Notes: generated by a model from the sequence alone, not told the origin. A stretch of DNA of 64,000 bases from Amycolatopsis lurida (GCF_900105055.1 NZ_FNTA01000003.1:186001-250000); one strand, 5' to 3'. Positions 45,386-53,972 are shown, counted from the first letter of the stretch. Numbers and translations: made by a program.

Positions 45386-45428
45386 TACGTGAAGGCCCCC
45401 TTCAGGAGAGGAAAGGGGGCTTTCACGT
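45386..45428. terminator. Palindrome, family B variant, between convergent genes
   Basis: Inverted repeat with arms of about 17 bases: ACGTGAAGGCCCCCTTC (45387-45403) and GAAAGGGGGCTTTCACGT (45411-45428), with one bulge and one mismatch. It lies between the hypothetical gene and the convergent serine protease. It shares the GTGAAGGCCCCCTTC core with the palindrome at 11475-11533. Confidence 0.75.
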
Positions 45429-45438
45429 CCTTGTGAGG

Positions 45439-46902
45439 TCAGCCGTTCGGAGTGGTGATCACCGCGAACTTGGATCCCTGGCCGGCGATCCGCTCGCTGA
45501 GATCGGTGGTGATCGTCTCGATCGGCGCGTAGTTGTTCAGTTCCCCGGCCTGGCAGGGGCCCGACCGGGACTGCTGGTTGCCGACCAGGATGCCGAGCGC
45601 CGCGTGGTCGGCCTGGCTGAACAGCGGTCCGCCGCTGTCGCCCGGACGGGCGCAGAGGTCGGTGTTGATGCCGACGTCCGTGGAGAGCACACGTCCGCAC
45701 CGGGTCCCGACGAGGTAGCCGGCGCCCGCGCCGCTGTCCACGGAATCGGGGTAGTTCACCGCGCTCGACGCCGTCCCGGAGGCGCAGACGACATACCCGG
45801 CCTTGATGTCGGCGAGCTTGCGGGCACTGGTGATGTACTCGTCGACCGAGGTGGCCTGCGCCCCGCACGGGGTGTCACCGTTGCTGTCCATGCCACCGTT
45901 GCGGCAGTACTTCAGCACGCGGTTGCGGCCGGTCTGGCCTTCGAGCCACTGCGTCGCCGCCGCGTCGTTCACGTACGGCAGGGCCGCGTAGTCGTACGGG
46001 TACGAGCTCTTCTCGATGCCGTGCTGCTGCAGGACGTCGTTGCCGTTGTGCTGCGTCGGCGTGTTGTTGGTCTTGGTCCGCATGCAGTGGCCGGCGGTGA
46101 GCACCCAGCCCTTGCCGGAGAAACCGCCACCGGTGGACCGCAGGTTGAAGCCGCTGGTGCAACCGCCCCACGTGCCGTTGTCGCGCTTCATGTCCAGCCG
46201 GATGCCGCCCCGCATCGGCCCGTAGTTCGTGCAGTAGAGCGGATGACAGAACCCCAGATCCACGTTCGCCGTGGACAGCGCGTTCGGGTTCTTCAGCACG
46301 CGAGAGACGACCATGCCGGATTCCGCCGCCGTGGCCTGGCCGGCGGAGTTCGTCTCGGCGGACGCGGTGCGCTTGGCCGCCTTTTCCTGCGCCACCCACT
46401 CGCGTTCCCAAAGCACGACACGGTTTTCGGACTCGCTCACCGAAGGCAGGTAGACCGCTTCCGGGCCGGCACCGACCTTGGCCGCGACACGTTCTTTCGC
46501 CGCCGTGAGCTGCTGCAACGAGTGCTGGACCTGTTGCGTGCGAACGGCGGACCGGACGGGCATCGCCCTCAGGTACGGCTCGGCCGCCGAGGGCTTGGTC
46601 ATCGCCACGACCAGCTGCCCCTTGTCCTGATCGAGCCACATGCCGCCGTATTCGGTGCCCCGGTCGCGGCGCAGCAGTTCGTCCAGCTTGAGGCTGTCGG
46701 TCTGCAATTCCAGGCGCCGCAGCGCCTCCTGCTCGCTCACTCCGTAGTTCTCGACCAGATAGCGCATCGACTCCCGCACCGAAGCGGGGTCGAGCGAGGT
46801 GTGGAACGACCGCACGGTGTCGGCCGACGCCGGGCTGCCCAGTGCCGTGGCCGCTGCCAGCACCGAAACGGCCAGGGCCCCCAGTCTTCTAGCTCTCCGC
46901 AC
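45439..46902 (-). CDS. Secreted S1 family (chymotrypsin-like) serine protease
   Basis: A 487-residue exported protease. GTG 46902 follows GAGGAG and starts a signal peptide (RRARRLGALAVSVLAAATAL, cleavage near SPASAD). A prodomain of about 170 residues (helical, with repeated ALRRLE/QLT-like segments) precedes the catalytic domain. The triad is His272 (TAGHC), Asp304 (YPYDYAA) and Ser423 (GDSGGP). Several cysteines, including FCHPLYC, CTSG, CRNGG and CGRV, indicate disulfides. Streptogrisin and alpha-lytic proteases have this plan, with a prodomain that aids folding and is removed after secretion. The gene is monocistronic. Confidence 0.9.
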   Translation of the reverse strand: MRRARRLGALAVSVLAAATALGSPASADTVRSFHTSLDPASVRESMRYLVENYGVSEQEALRRLELQTDSLKLDELLRRDRGTEYGGMWLDQDKGQLVVAMTKPSAAEPYLRAMPVRSAVRTQQVQHSLQQLTAAKERVAAKVGAGPEAVYLPSVSESENRVVLWEREWVAQEKAAKRTASAETNSAGQATAAESGMVVSRVLKNPNALSTANVDLGFCHPLYCTNYGPMRGGIRLDMKRDNGTWGGCTSGFNLRSTGGGFSGKGWVLTAGHCMRTKTNNTPTQHNGNDVLQQHGIEKSSYPYDYAALPYVNDAAATQWLEGQTGRNRVLKYCRNGGMDSNGDTPCGAQATSVDEYITSARKLADIKAGYVVCASGTASSAVNYPDSVDSGAGAGYLVGTRCGRVLSTDVGINTDLCARPGDSGGPLFSQADHAALGILVGNQQSRSGPCQAGELNNYAPIETITTDLSERIAGQGSKFAVITTPNG

Positions 46903-47025
46903 GAGATCTCCTCACATGTCGGGACTTCGCGATCATTCAACCGGAAGCCACCGCCTGGGTGGGGAGATTTTCCGACATCGCCGGGCCCCGTGCCCGCGAG
47001 GCGGCGGGCACGGGGCGCGATTCGG

Positions 47026-47427
47026 CTACAGACTCGGTTCTCGTCGCTGTTTTCCCTGCCGGGACTTGATGATCCAAGCGCCGAGGAGGGTCAGGAGACC
47101 GACGGAGGTCCCCGCCGACACCCCGATTTGCGGCGTGCTGATCCGGACGACGCCGACGACGATTCCGCCGCCGATCGTCAGCAGGAGGCACATCCGCAGG
47201 GTCGGTGCCCAGCCGGCGAGGACCGCCATCGCCAGGCAGAGCCAACTGTCGCGCGTCTGCTCTTTGCGATGGCGTCCCGGTGTCCTCAGCAGCGGCCGCG
47301 CCGCGCGGATCATTTCCGCGGACGTCGCCACTCGCCGAGGCGGCTTCTCGGCGTGTTCGATGACGACTTTGACCCGTTGGGGCGGCTCGTTGTCTGGTGT
47401 CTTCGTGTTGTCAGGCTGTAGGGTCAC
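47026..47427 (-). CDS. Small membrane protein, unknown function
   Basis: A 133-residue protein. It has a polar N-terminal third (about 60 residues, Pro/Lys/Arg-rich), two membrane helices (WLCLAMAVLAGWAPTL with MCLLLTIGGGIVVGVV, and SVGLLTLLGAWII) and a short basic tail. It starts with GTG 47427. No family recognised. A highly structured non-coding stretch lies immediately upstream of its start, and may be its leader. Confidence 0.55.
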   Translation of the reverse strand: MTLQPDNTKTPDNEPPQRVKVVIEHAEKPPRRVATSAEMIRAARPLLRTPGRHRKEQTRDSWLCLAMAVLAGWAPTLRMCLLLTIGGGIVVGVVRISTPQIGVSAGTSVGLLTLLGAWIIKSRQGKQRREPSL

Positions 47428-47470
47428 GACCGTCCTGTCCTTGTTCTAGCGAGCGGGCGAATGGACATCC

Positions 47471-47502
47471 GCGTGGCCTCCTGTGACAGCAGGGGGCCAC
47501 GC
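47471..47502. repeat. Strong stem-loop upstream of membrane protein gene
   Basis: A 13-base-pair stem (one G-T wobble) with a 6-base loop, 43 bases before the GTG start of the 47026-47427 gene. It could be a leader structure of that gene or a terminator for a transcript arriving from the right. No U-run follows on either strand. Confidence 0.55.
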
Positions 47503-47560
47503 GTGCGTTACCGGTTCTTGACCGGTGCGGCTGAAGACATCTTGGCGAAAGCAGACTGTG

Positions 47561-47597
47561 ACCGTTCAGTAGTACAGCGTGTGTCGCGCTGAACGGT
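47561..47597. repeat. Inverted repeat ACCGTTCAG / CTGAACGGT
   Basis: Perfect 9-base arms separated by 19 bases. A further partial copy, CTCAACGGT, follows at about 47610. The spacing of about three helical turns between arm centres suits a dimeric DNA-binding protein. The regulator is not identifiable. Confidence 0.45.
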
Positions 47598-48005
47598 ATG
47601 CACGCGTCGCTCAACGGTCTGGGTGACGCCGAAAACTACTCAAAGTAGTGGGTGGGGCCGAATGGACCAATGCCGCGTGGAGGCCTCCGCGGCCCGGAAT
47701 CTTGCCTTCCCTCCGTCGAGCCAGGTCATCGCCGGATATGCGGTGACAGCGAAGGCTGCAGGTGGAGGTCGACATTGGCATCTTGGCACAGGCTGTTTTC
47801 GCATTGTGCGAAATGCTGATCGCAACCGTCGGGTTCGGTCGAACTTCGTCCAAGCTCGACGAGATTCGAGCAGTCGTGCTCACGCTGGGTTCACCCGATC
47901 AGGCGGCTCTTCGTCCGTTAGTCGCCCCGCTCGGCTTACCAACAGCGAGTGACTGCTCTGAACGGGTGGTCGCATTCCGCACACACTGCTCGCGGTGCCG
48001 TCGGC

Positions 48006-49046
48006 TCAGCTGAGCAGGAGGAGCGCGTAGTAGGCAAGGAAGTGTTCGACCATGTAAGAGCCGCCCGTGGTCTGCCCGAGTGAAGCGTGGGTATGGGCGT
48101 GCGTGGCTTCGAGTGCGGCGGGGATCCGGTCGTCGACGCCGGGGAGGGCGTCCGCGATGCGGTGCCAGCACCACGCCCGATGCAGGTTGAGACCGTGCAG
48201 GTGGGCGAGCTGTCCGTCGGAGGTGTCCGTCACGGTCGCCGGGGCGAAGAGGGTCGCGGGCTTCCGTTCCGCGATACCTGGCAGGAAACCGTCCAGCCAA
48301 TCGGCGAATTCGGCCGCGGGCATCAGACGGGACATGAGCTCGGCTTCGGCGAGCGCGGGGGACAGGAAATCGGCCCCGGACGGTTCCCAGGAACCGGGGT
48401 AATCGCGGTCGGATCCGAACCACCGCCATGCGGTCTCGGTGATGAGGCCGTGCAGCCGCGGGTCGCCATGATCAGCGAGGTGTCTCGCGTACGGCAGAGC
48501 GCGGGACAACCCGAACGCGCCGTTGTCATGCACCCCGTACCGGATCGGGTAGGTGGCCTGGGGAAGCCAGTCGAGGTAGCGGTTCACGAAGACCGAACTC
48601 AACTCCTGTAGCCCCACCGACCAGCGTGCGGCGTCCGGGTCGTCCCAGGTGGAGGTTTCGAAGGTGAGTTCCAGCAACGCCGACCAGCCGTACGGGCGTT
48701 GGGTGTTGCGGTGTTCCTCAGGCGCGAAGTAAGCGGCCTCGCGCGCGAGTCTCTCGACGGTCAAGTGCTCGTCGGGAAGAGCGCGGATCTCCTTGGCGGG
48801 CACGAGTTCGGCGTGCTGGCGCAGTAAACGAACGAGCACCCAGAACATCTCCACGCAGGAATGCCAGTCGAAACTGCCGTAGAAACACGGGTGCGACAGC
48901 CGAGGGGACAGGATGGGCACGCCTTCGACATGCCAGTGACTCTCGTGGTGAGGATATTCGCGCACGACGTTCGAAAGCGCCGTCCTGGCCAACGCGCCGG
49001 CATTCGACTTCAGCAGCCGCTCGCGTTCGAAAACCCCATCGGTCAT
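48006..49046 (-). CDS. DUF2891 family protein
   Basis: A 346-residue protein of the DUF2891 type. Recognisable features are the His-rich YPHHESHW, the SHPCFYGSFDWHSCVEMFWV segment, YGWSALLELTFET, RYGVHDNGAFGLS and the C-terminal GSYMVEHFLAYYAL. The family is predicted to fold as an alpha/alpha toroid with enzyme-like conserved His, Asp and Trp residues, but no activity is known to me. ATG 49046 has GAGGGG seven bases before it; upstream codons are excluded. It stands alone, divergent from a methyltransferase. Confidence 0.8.
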   Translation of the reverse strand: MTDGVFERERLLKSNAGALARTALSNVVREYPHHESHWHVEGVPILSPRLSHPCFYGSFDWHSCVEMFWVLVRLLRQHAELVPAKEIRALPDEHLTVERLAREAAYFAPEEHRNTQRPYGWSALLELTFETSTWDDPDAARWSVGLQELSSVFVNRYLDWLPQATYPIRYGVHDNGAFGLSRALPYARHLADHGDPRLHGLITETAWRWFGSDRDYPGSWEPSGADFLSPALAEAELMSRLMPAAEFADWLDGFLPGIAERKPATLFAPATVTDTSDGQLAHLHGLNLHRAWCWHRIADALPGVDDRIPAALEATHAHTHASLGQTTGGSYMVEHFLAYYALLLLS

Positions 49047-49144
49047 CGCACTGCCCCTCGTGAGTTCCGTGTCTGGATGGACGACACGACGCGGCCGGGA
49101 TGTCGTCGCCCGCCCTCTGCCGCTCACGACGTTACGATGCCGGA

Positions 49145-49828
49145 GTGGACGAACGACCGATCACCACGGCGCAGCGCAACTTCCGGCGGGTCGCCGACAA
49201 GCTGGAAAGCATGGGGACCCAGGATCGTTTCACCTACATCTTCCGTTCCCGGTTGTGGAGTTCCTCCTCGGTCTCCGGGCCGGGCTCGGAGTCGGTCCAG
49301 ACGCGGGAATTGAGCGACCGGTTACCGGATCTCCTCGATCGTTTCGGGGTGCGCACCCTGCTCGACCTGCCGTGCGGCGACTACGGCTGGCTCAGTGACG
49401 TGGGCCTTGAACTCGACCGGTACATCGGTGCCGACATCGTTCCCGATCTGGTCGAGATGAACGCCGAACGGTTCCGGGACGACCCGGTCCACGAGTTCCG
49501 GGTGCTCGATCTGACCGGTGATCCGCTGCCGTCGGCCGATCTCGTGCTGTGCCGGGATTGCCTGGTCCATCTGAGTTTCGCCGATATCCGGCGAGCCTTG
49601 CGCAACCTGCGGCGGAGTGGTTCCCGCTACCTGCTGACCACGACGTTCACCGAATTGCGGACCAACACCGACATCGTGACCGGCGACTGGCGGCCGTTGA
49701 ATCTGTGCCGGGAGCCGTTCGGGTTCCCGGAACCGCTGGCCGTGCTGGTCGAGGGATGCACCGAGGAGGACGGCGCCTACGCCGACAAATCCTTGGGCTT
49801 GTGGGAGATCGCCGCGATCGTGGACTGA
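49145..49828 (+). CDS. SAM-dependent methyltransferase
   Basis: A 227-residue class I methyltransferase. The SAM-binding region is LLDLPCGDYGWLSD, then RYIGADIVPDLVEMN and RVLDLTGDPLPSADLVLCRD. The TTTFTELRTNTDIVTGDWRPLNL stretch, cited here only by its ends, resembles small-molecule methyltransferases found beside sugar or glycan genes, but the target is unclear. GTG 49145 is the start. A TACGAT box at 49133-49138 lies seven bases before it and suggests a leaderless mRNA. It ends 11 bases from the convergent DUF1348 gene. Confidence 0.8.
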   Translation: MDERPITTAQRNFRRVADKLESMGTQDRFTYIFRSRLWSSSSVSGPGSESVQTRELSDRLPDLLDRFGVRTLLDLPCGDYGWLSDVGLELDRYIGADIVPDLVEMNAERFRDDPVHEFRVLDLTGDPLPSADLVLCRDCLVHLSFADIRRALRNLRRSGSRYLLTTTFTELRTNTDIVTGDWRPLNLCREPFGFPEPLAVLVEGCTEEDGAYADKSLGLWEIAAIVD

Positions 49829-49839
49829 TCGCGGCGGCT

Positions 49840-50301
49840 TCACCGAAGCGGGAAGTCGGCGCCGTGTTCCTCCTTCGGGCGCGGGCCGTGGATGCGCCGC
49901 TCGGCCTCGGAGATGGCGACGTCGTTGATGCTCGCCTCCCGGCGGCTCATGAGACCGTGCTCGTCGAACTCCCACAATTCGTTGCCGTGGCTACGCCATG
50001 ACCTGCCGGCCCGGTCGTGCCATTCGTACTGGAAACGGACGGCGATCCGGTTCTCGGTGAACGCCCAAAGGTTCTTGCGCAGCGCGTAATCGAGTTCCCG
50101 CTCCCATTTGCCGGTCAGGAACGTGACGATCTCCTCGCGGCCTCGGACGAAGGTCTCCCGGTTCCGCCACACCGAGTCCGGCGTGTACGCCGACGCCACC
50201 TTGCGCGGATCCCGGGTGTTCCAGGCGTCCTCGGCCGCTTGGACCTTCCGCAGCGCCGTCTCGCGGGTGAACGGCGGATAGGGCGGGCGATCTTCGGTCA
50301 T
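49840..50301 (-). CDS. DUF1348 / SnoaL-like NTF2-fold protein
   Basis: A 153-residue NTF2-like protein of the DUF1348 type. Conserved features include [54 protein letters not shown] and [14 protein letters not shown]. Members are small dimeric proteins, mostly of unknown activity, often controlled by a divergent TetR regulator. That is the case here: the TetR gene starts 88 bases away and two operator palindromes lie in the gap. ATG 50301 follows GAGGAGG at six bases. Confidence 0.87.
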   Translation of the reverse strand: MTEDRPPYPPFTRETALRKVQAAEDAWNTRDPRKVASAYTPDSVWRNRETFVRGREEIVTFLTGKWERELDYALRKNLWAFTENRIAVRFQYEWHDRAGRSWRSHGNELWEFDEHGLMSRREASINDVAISEAERRIHGPRPKEEHGADFPLR

Positions 50302-50319
50302 GTCGAACCTCCTCAGGTA

Positions 50320-50371
50320 GAGAACGTGCGTTCTCAACGTTCGTCGCCTACGATAGGGAACGCACGTTCTC
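50320..50371. promoter_or_regulatory. Twin TetR operators between divergent genes
   Basis: Two near-identical 16-base palindromes: GAGAACGTGCGTTCTC at 50320-50335 and GGGAACGCACGTTCTC at 50356-50371, with centres 36 bases apart. They lie between the DUF1348 gene and its divergent TetR gene, one nearer each start. The regulator probably represses both genes. Confidence 0.75.
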
Positions 50372-50388
50372 GACGTCAAGGAGACCCG

Positions 50389-50961
50389 ATGCCGGCCGCC
50401 GTCACCGCTGAGCAGAACCGCGTTGATCGTGAAGCGCTGCTCGACGCCGCTGAGCAACTCTTCTACGAGAACGGCATCCAGGCGGTCGGGATGGACCAGG
50501 TCCGGGCGGCGTCCGGCCTCTCGCTCAAGCGGATCTACCGGTTCTTCGAAGCCAAGGAAGACCTCGTGGTGGCGATGCTCAAACGTCGTGATCTGCGCTG
50601 GCGGGGCAGCCTGGCCGCCCATGTGGACCGCGTCGCGGATCCCCGCGAGCGGGTGCTCGCGGTCTTCGACTGGCTTGCCGAGTGGTTCGCCGAACCGGGT
50701 TTCCGCGGCTGCGCCTGGATCAACGCCCACGGCGAACTCGGCGCGTCGTCCGAGGCGGTGCTGGCCGAGGTGCGGGCGCACAAACAAGCGTTCCACGACC
50801 AGATCGACACCTGGGTGCGGGCAACGGGACTGCCGGTGACCGAACCGGTCTATCTGCTCGCCGAGGGGGCCATCGTGACGGCAGGAATCAGTGGTGACCC
50901 GGTGCCCGCCCGCCAGGCGCGCGAGGCGGTCGCGGCGTTGCTCGGAAGGCCGTCACCATGA
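50389..50961 (+). CDS. TetR family transcriptional regulator
   Basis: A 190-residue TetR regulator. The helix-turn-helix is in residues about 14-60 ([40 protein letters not shown]). The C-terminal domain has [15 protein letters not shown], a pattern found in TetR proteins tied to small oxidoreductases and NTF2-like proteins. ATG 50389 follows AAGGAG at five bases. It should bind the twin palindromes just upstream, controlling itself and the DUF1348 gene. Confidence 0.92.
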   Translation: MPAAVTAEQNRVDREALLDAAEQLFYENGIQAVGMDQVRAASGLSLKRIYRFFEAKEDLVVAMLKRRDLRWRGSLAAHVDRVADPRERVLAVFDWLAEWFAEPGFRGCAWINAHGELGASSEAVLAEVRAHKQAFHDQIDTWVRATGLPVTEPVYLLAEGAIVTAGISGDPVPARQAREAVAALLGRPSP

Positions 50962-51039
50962 AGGGACCGTCAGAACCTCGACGCGAGGGTAGCCTTTCTG
51001 GCGTTCGGAATGCCCGCGCTCGGTGGAGAACGGTCCCTT
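50961..51039. terminator. Inverted repeat after TetR gene
   Basis: Ten-base arms AAGGGACCGT (50961-50970) and ACGGTCCCTT (51030-51039), with a loop of about 59 bases. It begins at the TetR stop codon and probably contributes to termination. The long loop makes it weaker than the other palindromes in the window. Confidence 0.4.
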
Positions 51040-51610
51040 TGCGCGCCGAAGCCCAGCGGTATGGTCAGGCGAAAGCTACCGTGGCGGGAGCCGAATTACT
51101 GGACATCATCGGTCTGAGTGAAATCGACCGCCGGAACCGGTTCTATGACCGTCGCCGAAATCCGGCAGCGAACCGGGGTGCCGAGCCGGTAGCGGCATAT
51201 TCGGCGGTGCGGCCGGAGGCGATGCTCCGGCCGAAGGAACGGGAGCTCGCGAGCGCGCGGCTGGTCGCCGACCGGTTGCTCGAGCGGTACCGGGCGACGT
51301 CCGGTGAACGACCGGTCGACTTTTCGCCGAATCCTCTTTCGTCGCGGTCCCGCATGGATCTTCTCGCGTCTCCACGCGGGTGAGGAGCCGGACGGTGGAA
51401 CGGGGATACGATTCCCCACGCATCGGGTGATCCGATGGGTTCGTCTTCTACCGGTTCTCACCGGGTGACGAACCGGCGCTCGGTATATCGGTTCGCGGCG
51501 GTTCATCCCATTGGCTTCGGGCGCTTCACGGTGAGAGTCTTCGCCGGAAAGTCCTTTTTTCGAACTCGCTTGTATTTGCGCGTTTCGGCGATCAGCCGGG
51601 ATCTGTCGCG
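51040..51610. other. Intergenic region with weak coding potential
   Basis: A frame from about 51070 to 51383 on the plus strand has fair codon use (the part reading PEAMLRPKERELASARLVAD could be an amphipathic helix). It has no ribosome site and only low third-position GC bias. It may be a decayed or unrecognised small gene. The remainder up to 51610 is AT-richer and shows no gene. Confidence 0.3.
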
Positions 51611-51652
51611 CCGGCTGGAGGGCCCAGGACCGCGCCTGGGCCCTCCAGCCGG
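51611..51652. terminator. Strong hairpin terminator
   Basis: Perfect 18-base arms, CCGGCTGGAGGGCCCAGG and its complement, around a six-base loop. It lies four bases beyond the stop of the minus-strand peptidase gene and is placed to end that transcript. No U-run follows, as is common in actinomycetes. Confidence 0.8.
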
Positions 51653-51655
51653 CGA

Positions 51656-53140
51656 TCACCTGCAGAACACGTCGCGCCTCGGCAGCTTCCCCGACAGCAG
51701 GAAACTCGTCGTGGTGTTCAGCGCGCAGGCGTTGTCGCCGAGGACGTACACGCCGTGGCCGCTGCCTTCGACGGTCACCAGCCGCGACCGGTCTCCGAAC
51801 TTCTGGTCGAGCAGTTGCCCACCCCGCAGCGGTGTCACCGGGTCTCGCCGGTTCTGGACTACCAGTACGTTCTGCGGCCCCTTGTCCTCAACCGCCACCG
51901 GCGGTTCGGCCGGCGCGTAAGGCCAGAACGCGCACGGCAGGATGTTCGCTCCGGCAGCGCCGTAGAGCGGGTACCGCTCACGGTCCTCGGCCACGCCACG
52001 CTGATAGGCGCGGATGTCCGAGGGCCACGCGACGTCGTTGCAGGTCACCGCGAGGAACACCGACCACGCGTTGTCCGCCGGCGACGGCGTGGCCGCCAGG
52101 GCCAGGCGTTTCGCTTCGGCGGCGACCCGTTCCGCCACTGCCTTGTCGCCGTCACGGACCGACTGCCACCACTGTGCCGTCTGCCCGTACCTCGTCTTCC
52201 CGTAAAGGCCCGCGAAGGTGGCCAGCCGGAACAAACGCCCGTCGAGGCCGTTCACCGCGGCCTTGTCGAGCTTCTCCGCGAGCGCGAAGTACGTCTTGCG
52301 CACCTCGGTGACCGTACGGCCGAGGCCGTACGACTCGTGCCGTGCCGCCACCCACTGCGCGAAATCCGGGAAGGTCTCCTCGGCGCCGAGCCCGAATCTG
52401 CGCATCCCGGCGCGGTCGAGGTGGGTGTCGCCGATGTTGCTGTCGAGCACCACCCGGTCGGACTTCTCGGGGAACAACGACGCGTACGCCGCACCGAGTG
52501 CGGAACCGTACGAATACCCCAGGAAGCTGGCCTTCTCCTCGCCGAGCGCGGCCCGGATCCGATCGAGGTCCCTCGCCATGTTCGCCGTGGATATATGCCG
52601 CAGCCTGCCGTCCTTGTCGTTGGCGGCGCATTGCGCGGCCACGCCTTTCGCGATCTTCGCCTGTTCTGCGACCGCCGCTTCGTCCACCGCGTACGGCGGA
52701 ATGTTGCCCAGATACTCCTGCTCGGCGGTGAATCCGCAGCTCACCGGCGTCGAGTGCCCGATGCCCCTCGTGTCCATGCCGATCACGTCGTAGCCGTCAA
52801 GGACGCTCGCGGGCATGCCGTGCGAGGCGAGGTCCGCGGGAAACGACAGCCCCGGCCCACCCGGACCGCCGGGGTTCAGCATGAGCACGCCTCGCCGCGT
52901 CGCCGGTTTCGTGCTGGCCAGCCGCGAGATCATGACGTCGATCTGTTCGCCTTCCGGCCTCCGGTAGTCCAAGGGCACCGGCACCGTCGCGCACTGCAGC
53001 ACGATGCCCGCGGGTATCTCCACGTCCTCGGGACACGCGGCCCACGTCAGGCCCGGCGCCGCCCCGGCGGGCGCCGCGAACAGTGGCGCCGTGAGGCCGA
53101 GGAGGACCGTCAGGGCCACAACTCGCTTCCGTCTCATCAT
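51656..53140 (-). CDS. Secreted tripeptidyl aminopeptidase-type alpha/beta hydrolase
   Basis: A 494-residue exported serine hydrolase of the TAP/SlpD-SlpE type (peptidase family S33), which removes short peptides from protein N-termini. The signal peptide starts at ATG 53140 (MMRRKRVVALTVLLGLTAPL, cleavage near AGAAPG). The oxyanion loop is LNPGGPGGPGLSF. The triad is Ser210 (GYSYGS), Asp433 (NRRDPVTP) and His462 (GSGHG). The C-terminal TAP-like region ends with paired cysteines (NACALN, DVFC). It is divergent from a MerR regulator and shares with it a double 19-bp-spacer promoter, so it is probably MerR-controlled. Confidence 0.9.
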   Translation of the reverse strand: MMRRKRVVALTVLLGLTAPLFAAPAGAAPGLTWAACPEDVEIPAGIVLQCATVPVPLDYRRPEGEQIDVMISRLASTKPATRRGVLMLNPGGPGGPGLSFPADLASHGMPASVLDGYDVIGMDTRGIGHSTPVSCGFTAEQEYLGNIPPYAVDEAAVAEQAKIAKGVAAQCAANDKDGRLRHISTANMARDLDRIRAALGEEKASFLGYSYGSALGAAYASLFPEKSDRVVLDSNIGDTHLDRAGMRRFGLGAEETFPDFAQWVAARHESYGLGRTVTEVRKTYFALAEKLDKAAVNGLDGRLFRLATFAGLYGKTRYGQTAQWWQSVRDGDKAVAERVAAEAKRLALAATPSPADNAWSVFLAVTCNDVAWPSDIRAYQRGVAEDRERYPLYGAAGANILPCAFWPYAPAEPPVAVEDKGPQNVLVVQNRRDPVTPLRGGQLLDQKFGDRSRLVTVEGSGHGVYVLGDNACALNTTTSFLLSGKLPRRDVFCR

Positions 53141-53175
53141 CTTTCCCCGATCTTGGTGTGAGCACCGACGGGCGT

Positions 53176-53242
53176 ATTCGAGACCGTGCCCTCGGGGCAT
53201 CGTCAAGCCGCTTGACCATGCCCCTGGGGCACGGTGTCCAAT
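53176..53242. promoter_or_regulatory. Back-to-back MerR-type promoters
   Basis: Two divergent promoters, each with a 19-base spacer typical of MerR control. Plus strand: TTGACC (53212-53217), spacer, TCCAAT (53237-53242). Minus strand: TTGACG (53206-53201), spacer, TCGAAT (53181-53176). The -35 boxes are five bases apart. Each spacer holds the same near-palindrome, ATGCCCC then GGGCACGGT. The plus -10 ends seven bases before ATG 53250, so the MerR mRNA is probably leaderless. Confidence 0.75.
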
Positions 53243-53249
53243 GCGGGGG

Positions 53250-53972
53250 ATGTCCTGGAGCACACGTGAGCTGGCGGAACTGGCCGGCACGACGCTGAAG
53301 ACCGTCCGCTACTACCACCGGATCGGGTTGCTCGACGAGCCGGAAAGAGCGCACAACGGATACAAGCGGTACGGCGTCGAGCATCTGGTCCGGTTGCTGC
53401 GGATCCGACGGCTGGTGGACCTGGGTGTGCCGCTGTCCGAAATCCCGGCGATGGCGGACTCGGACGAGCGCGCGGAGCAGACGCTGCGCGCACTGGACGA
53501 GGAACTGCGGGCGAGTATCGAACGGCAGCAGCGGATGCGCGACGAGCTGGCGTTGATCCTGCGCCGCCGCAGCCTGGTGGACCTGCCACCGGGCTTCGAC
53601 GGGGACGTCGAGGGCATGCCGGAAGAGGAACGTGCGTTGATGATGATCTTTTCGACCGTGCTGGACCCGGCCACGATGGCCACGCTGCGCGAGCTGCAAT
53701 CGAAGTCCCGGCCTGCCGTGCAGACCGAGTTCGACGAGCTTCCCGAGGACGCCGACGACGCGACGCGGCAGCGTATCGCCGAAGACCTCGCGCCGATCGC
53801 CCGCGACCAGTACGAAGCCCAGCCGGAACTGCTGGACGCGAAGACGTGGAAAGCCCTCACCAAACCGGTCGTCCTCCGCGGGGTGGCGGATCTGTACAAC
53901 CCGGCCCAGCTGGACGTCCTGCAGCGCGTGAACGTCCTACTCGATCTCAACCCACCGGAAGCGACGTCCTGA
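53250..53972 (+). CDS. MerR family transcriptional regulator
   Basis: A 240-residue MerR-type activator. The winged helix is at residues about 1-70 (STRELAELAGTTLKTVRYYH, GYKRYGVEHLVRL), followed by a coiled-coil helix (about 78-110) and a C-terminal effector domain of about 130 residues unlike the metal-binding loops, so a small organic ligand is likely. ATG 53250 lies seven bases after a -10 box. ATG 53241 would overlap the promoter and is rejected. It should bend the 19-base spacers of both divergent promoters, activating itself, the membrane protein behind it and the secreted peptidase. Confidence 0.9.
   Translation: MSWSTRELAELAGTTLKTVRYYHRIGLLDEPERAHNGYKRYGVEHLVRLLRIRRLVDLGVPLSEIPAMADSDERAEQTLRALDEELRASIERQQRMRDELALILRRRSLVDLPPGFDGDVEGMPEEERALMMIFSTVLDPATMATLRELQSKSRPAVQTEFDELPEDADDATRQRIAEDLAPIARDQYEAQPELLDAKTWKALTKPVVLRGVADLYNPAQLDVLQRVNVLLDLNPPEATS

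Larger units (their letters stand above)
47428..48005. other. Structured, lower-GC intergenic region
   Basis: A 578-base gap with no gene I can defend. From left to right it holds a strong hairpin at 47471-47502 (GCGTGGCCTCCTG pairing with CAGGGGGCCACGC around TGACAG), a small hairpin at 47510-47526 (ACCGGT-TCTTG-ACCGGT), and an inverted repeat at 47561-47597 (ACCGTTCAG and CTGAACGGT). The right part has lower GC and mixed third positions. An 83-codon frame from 47762 encodes a possible membrane helix (GILAQAVFALCEMLIATV) but runs into the next gene and lacks a clear ribosome site. Confidence 0.5.

Noticed and set aside
47762..48013. 83-codon frame with a hydrophobic stretch
   Set aside because: Unclear ribosome site, weak codon bias, and it runs past the stop of the DUF2891 gene; kept only in the description of the gap.
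50958..51383. Possible 141-residue gene after the TetR gene
   Set aside because: Its start lies within the inverted repeat after the TetR stop, it has no ribosome site, and its residue make-up is unlike a folded protein. Noted only as weak coding potential.
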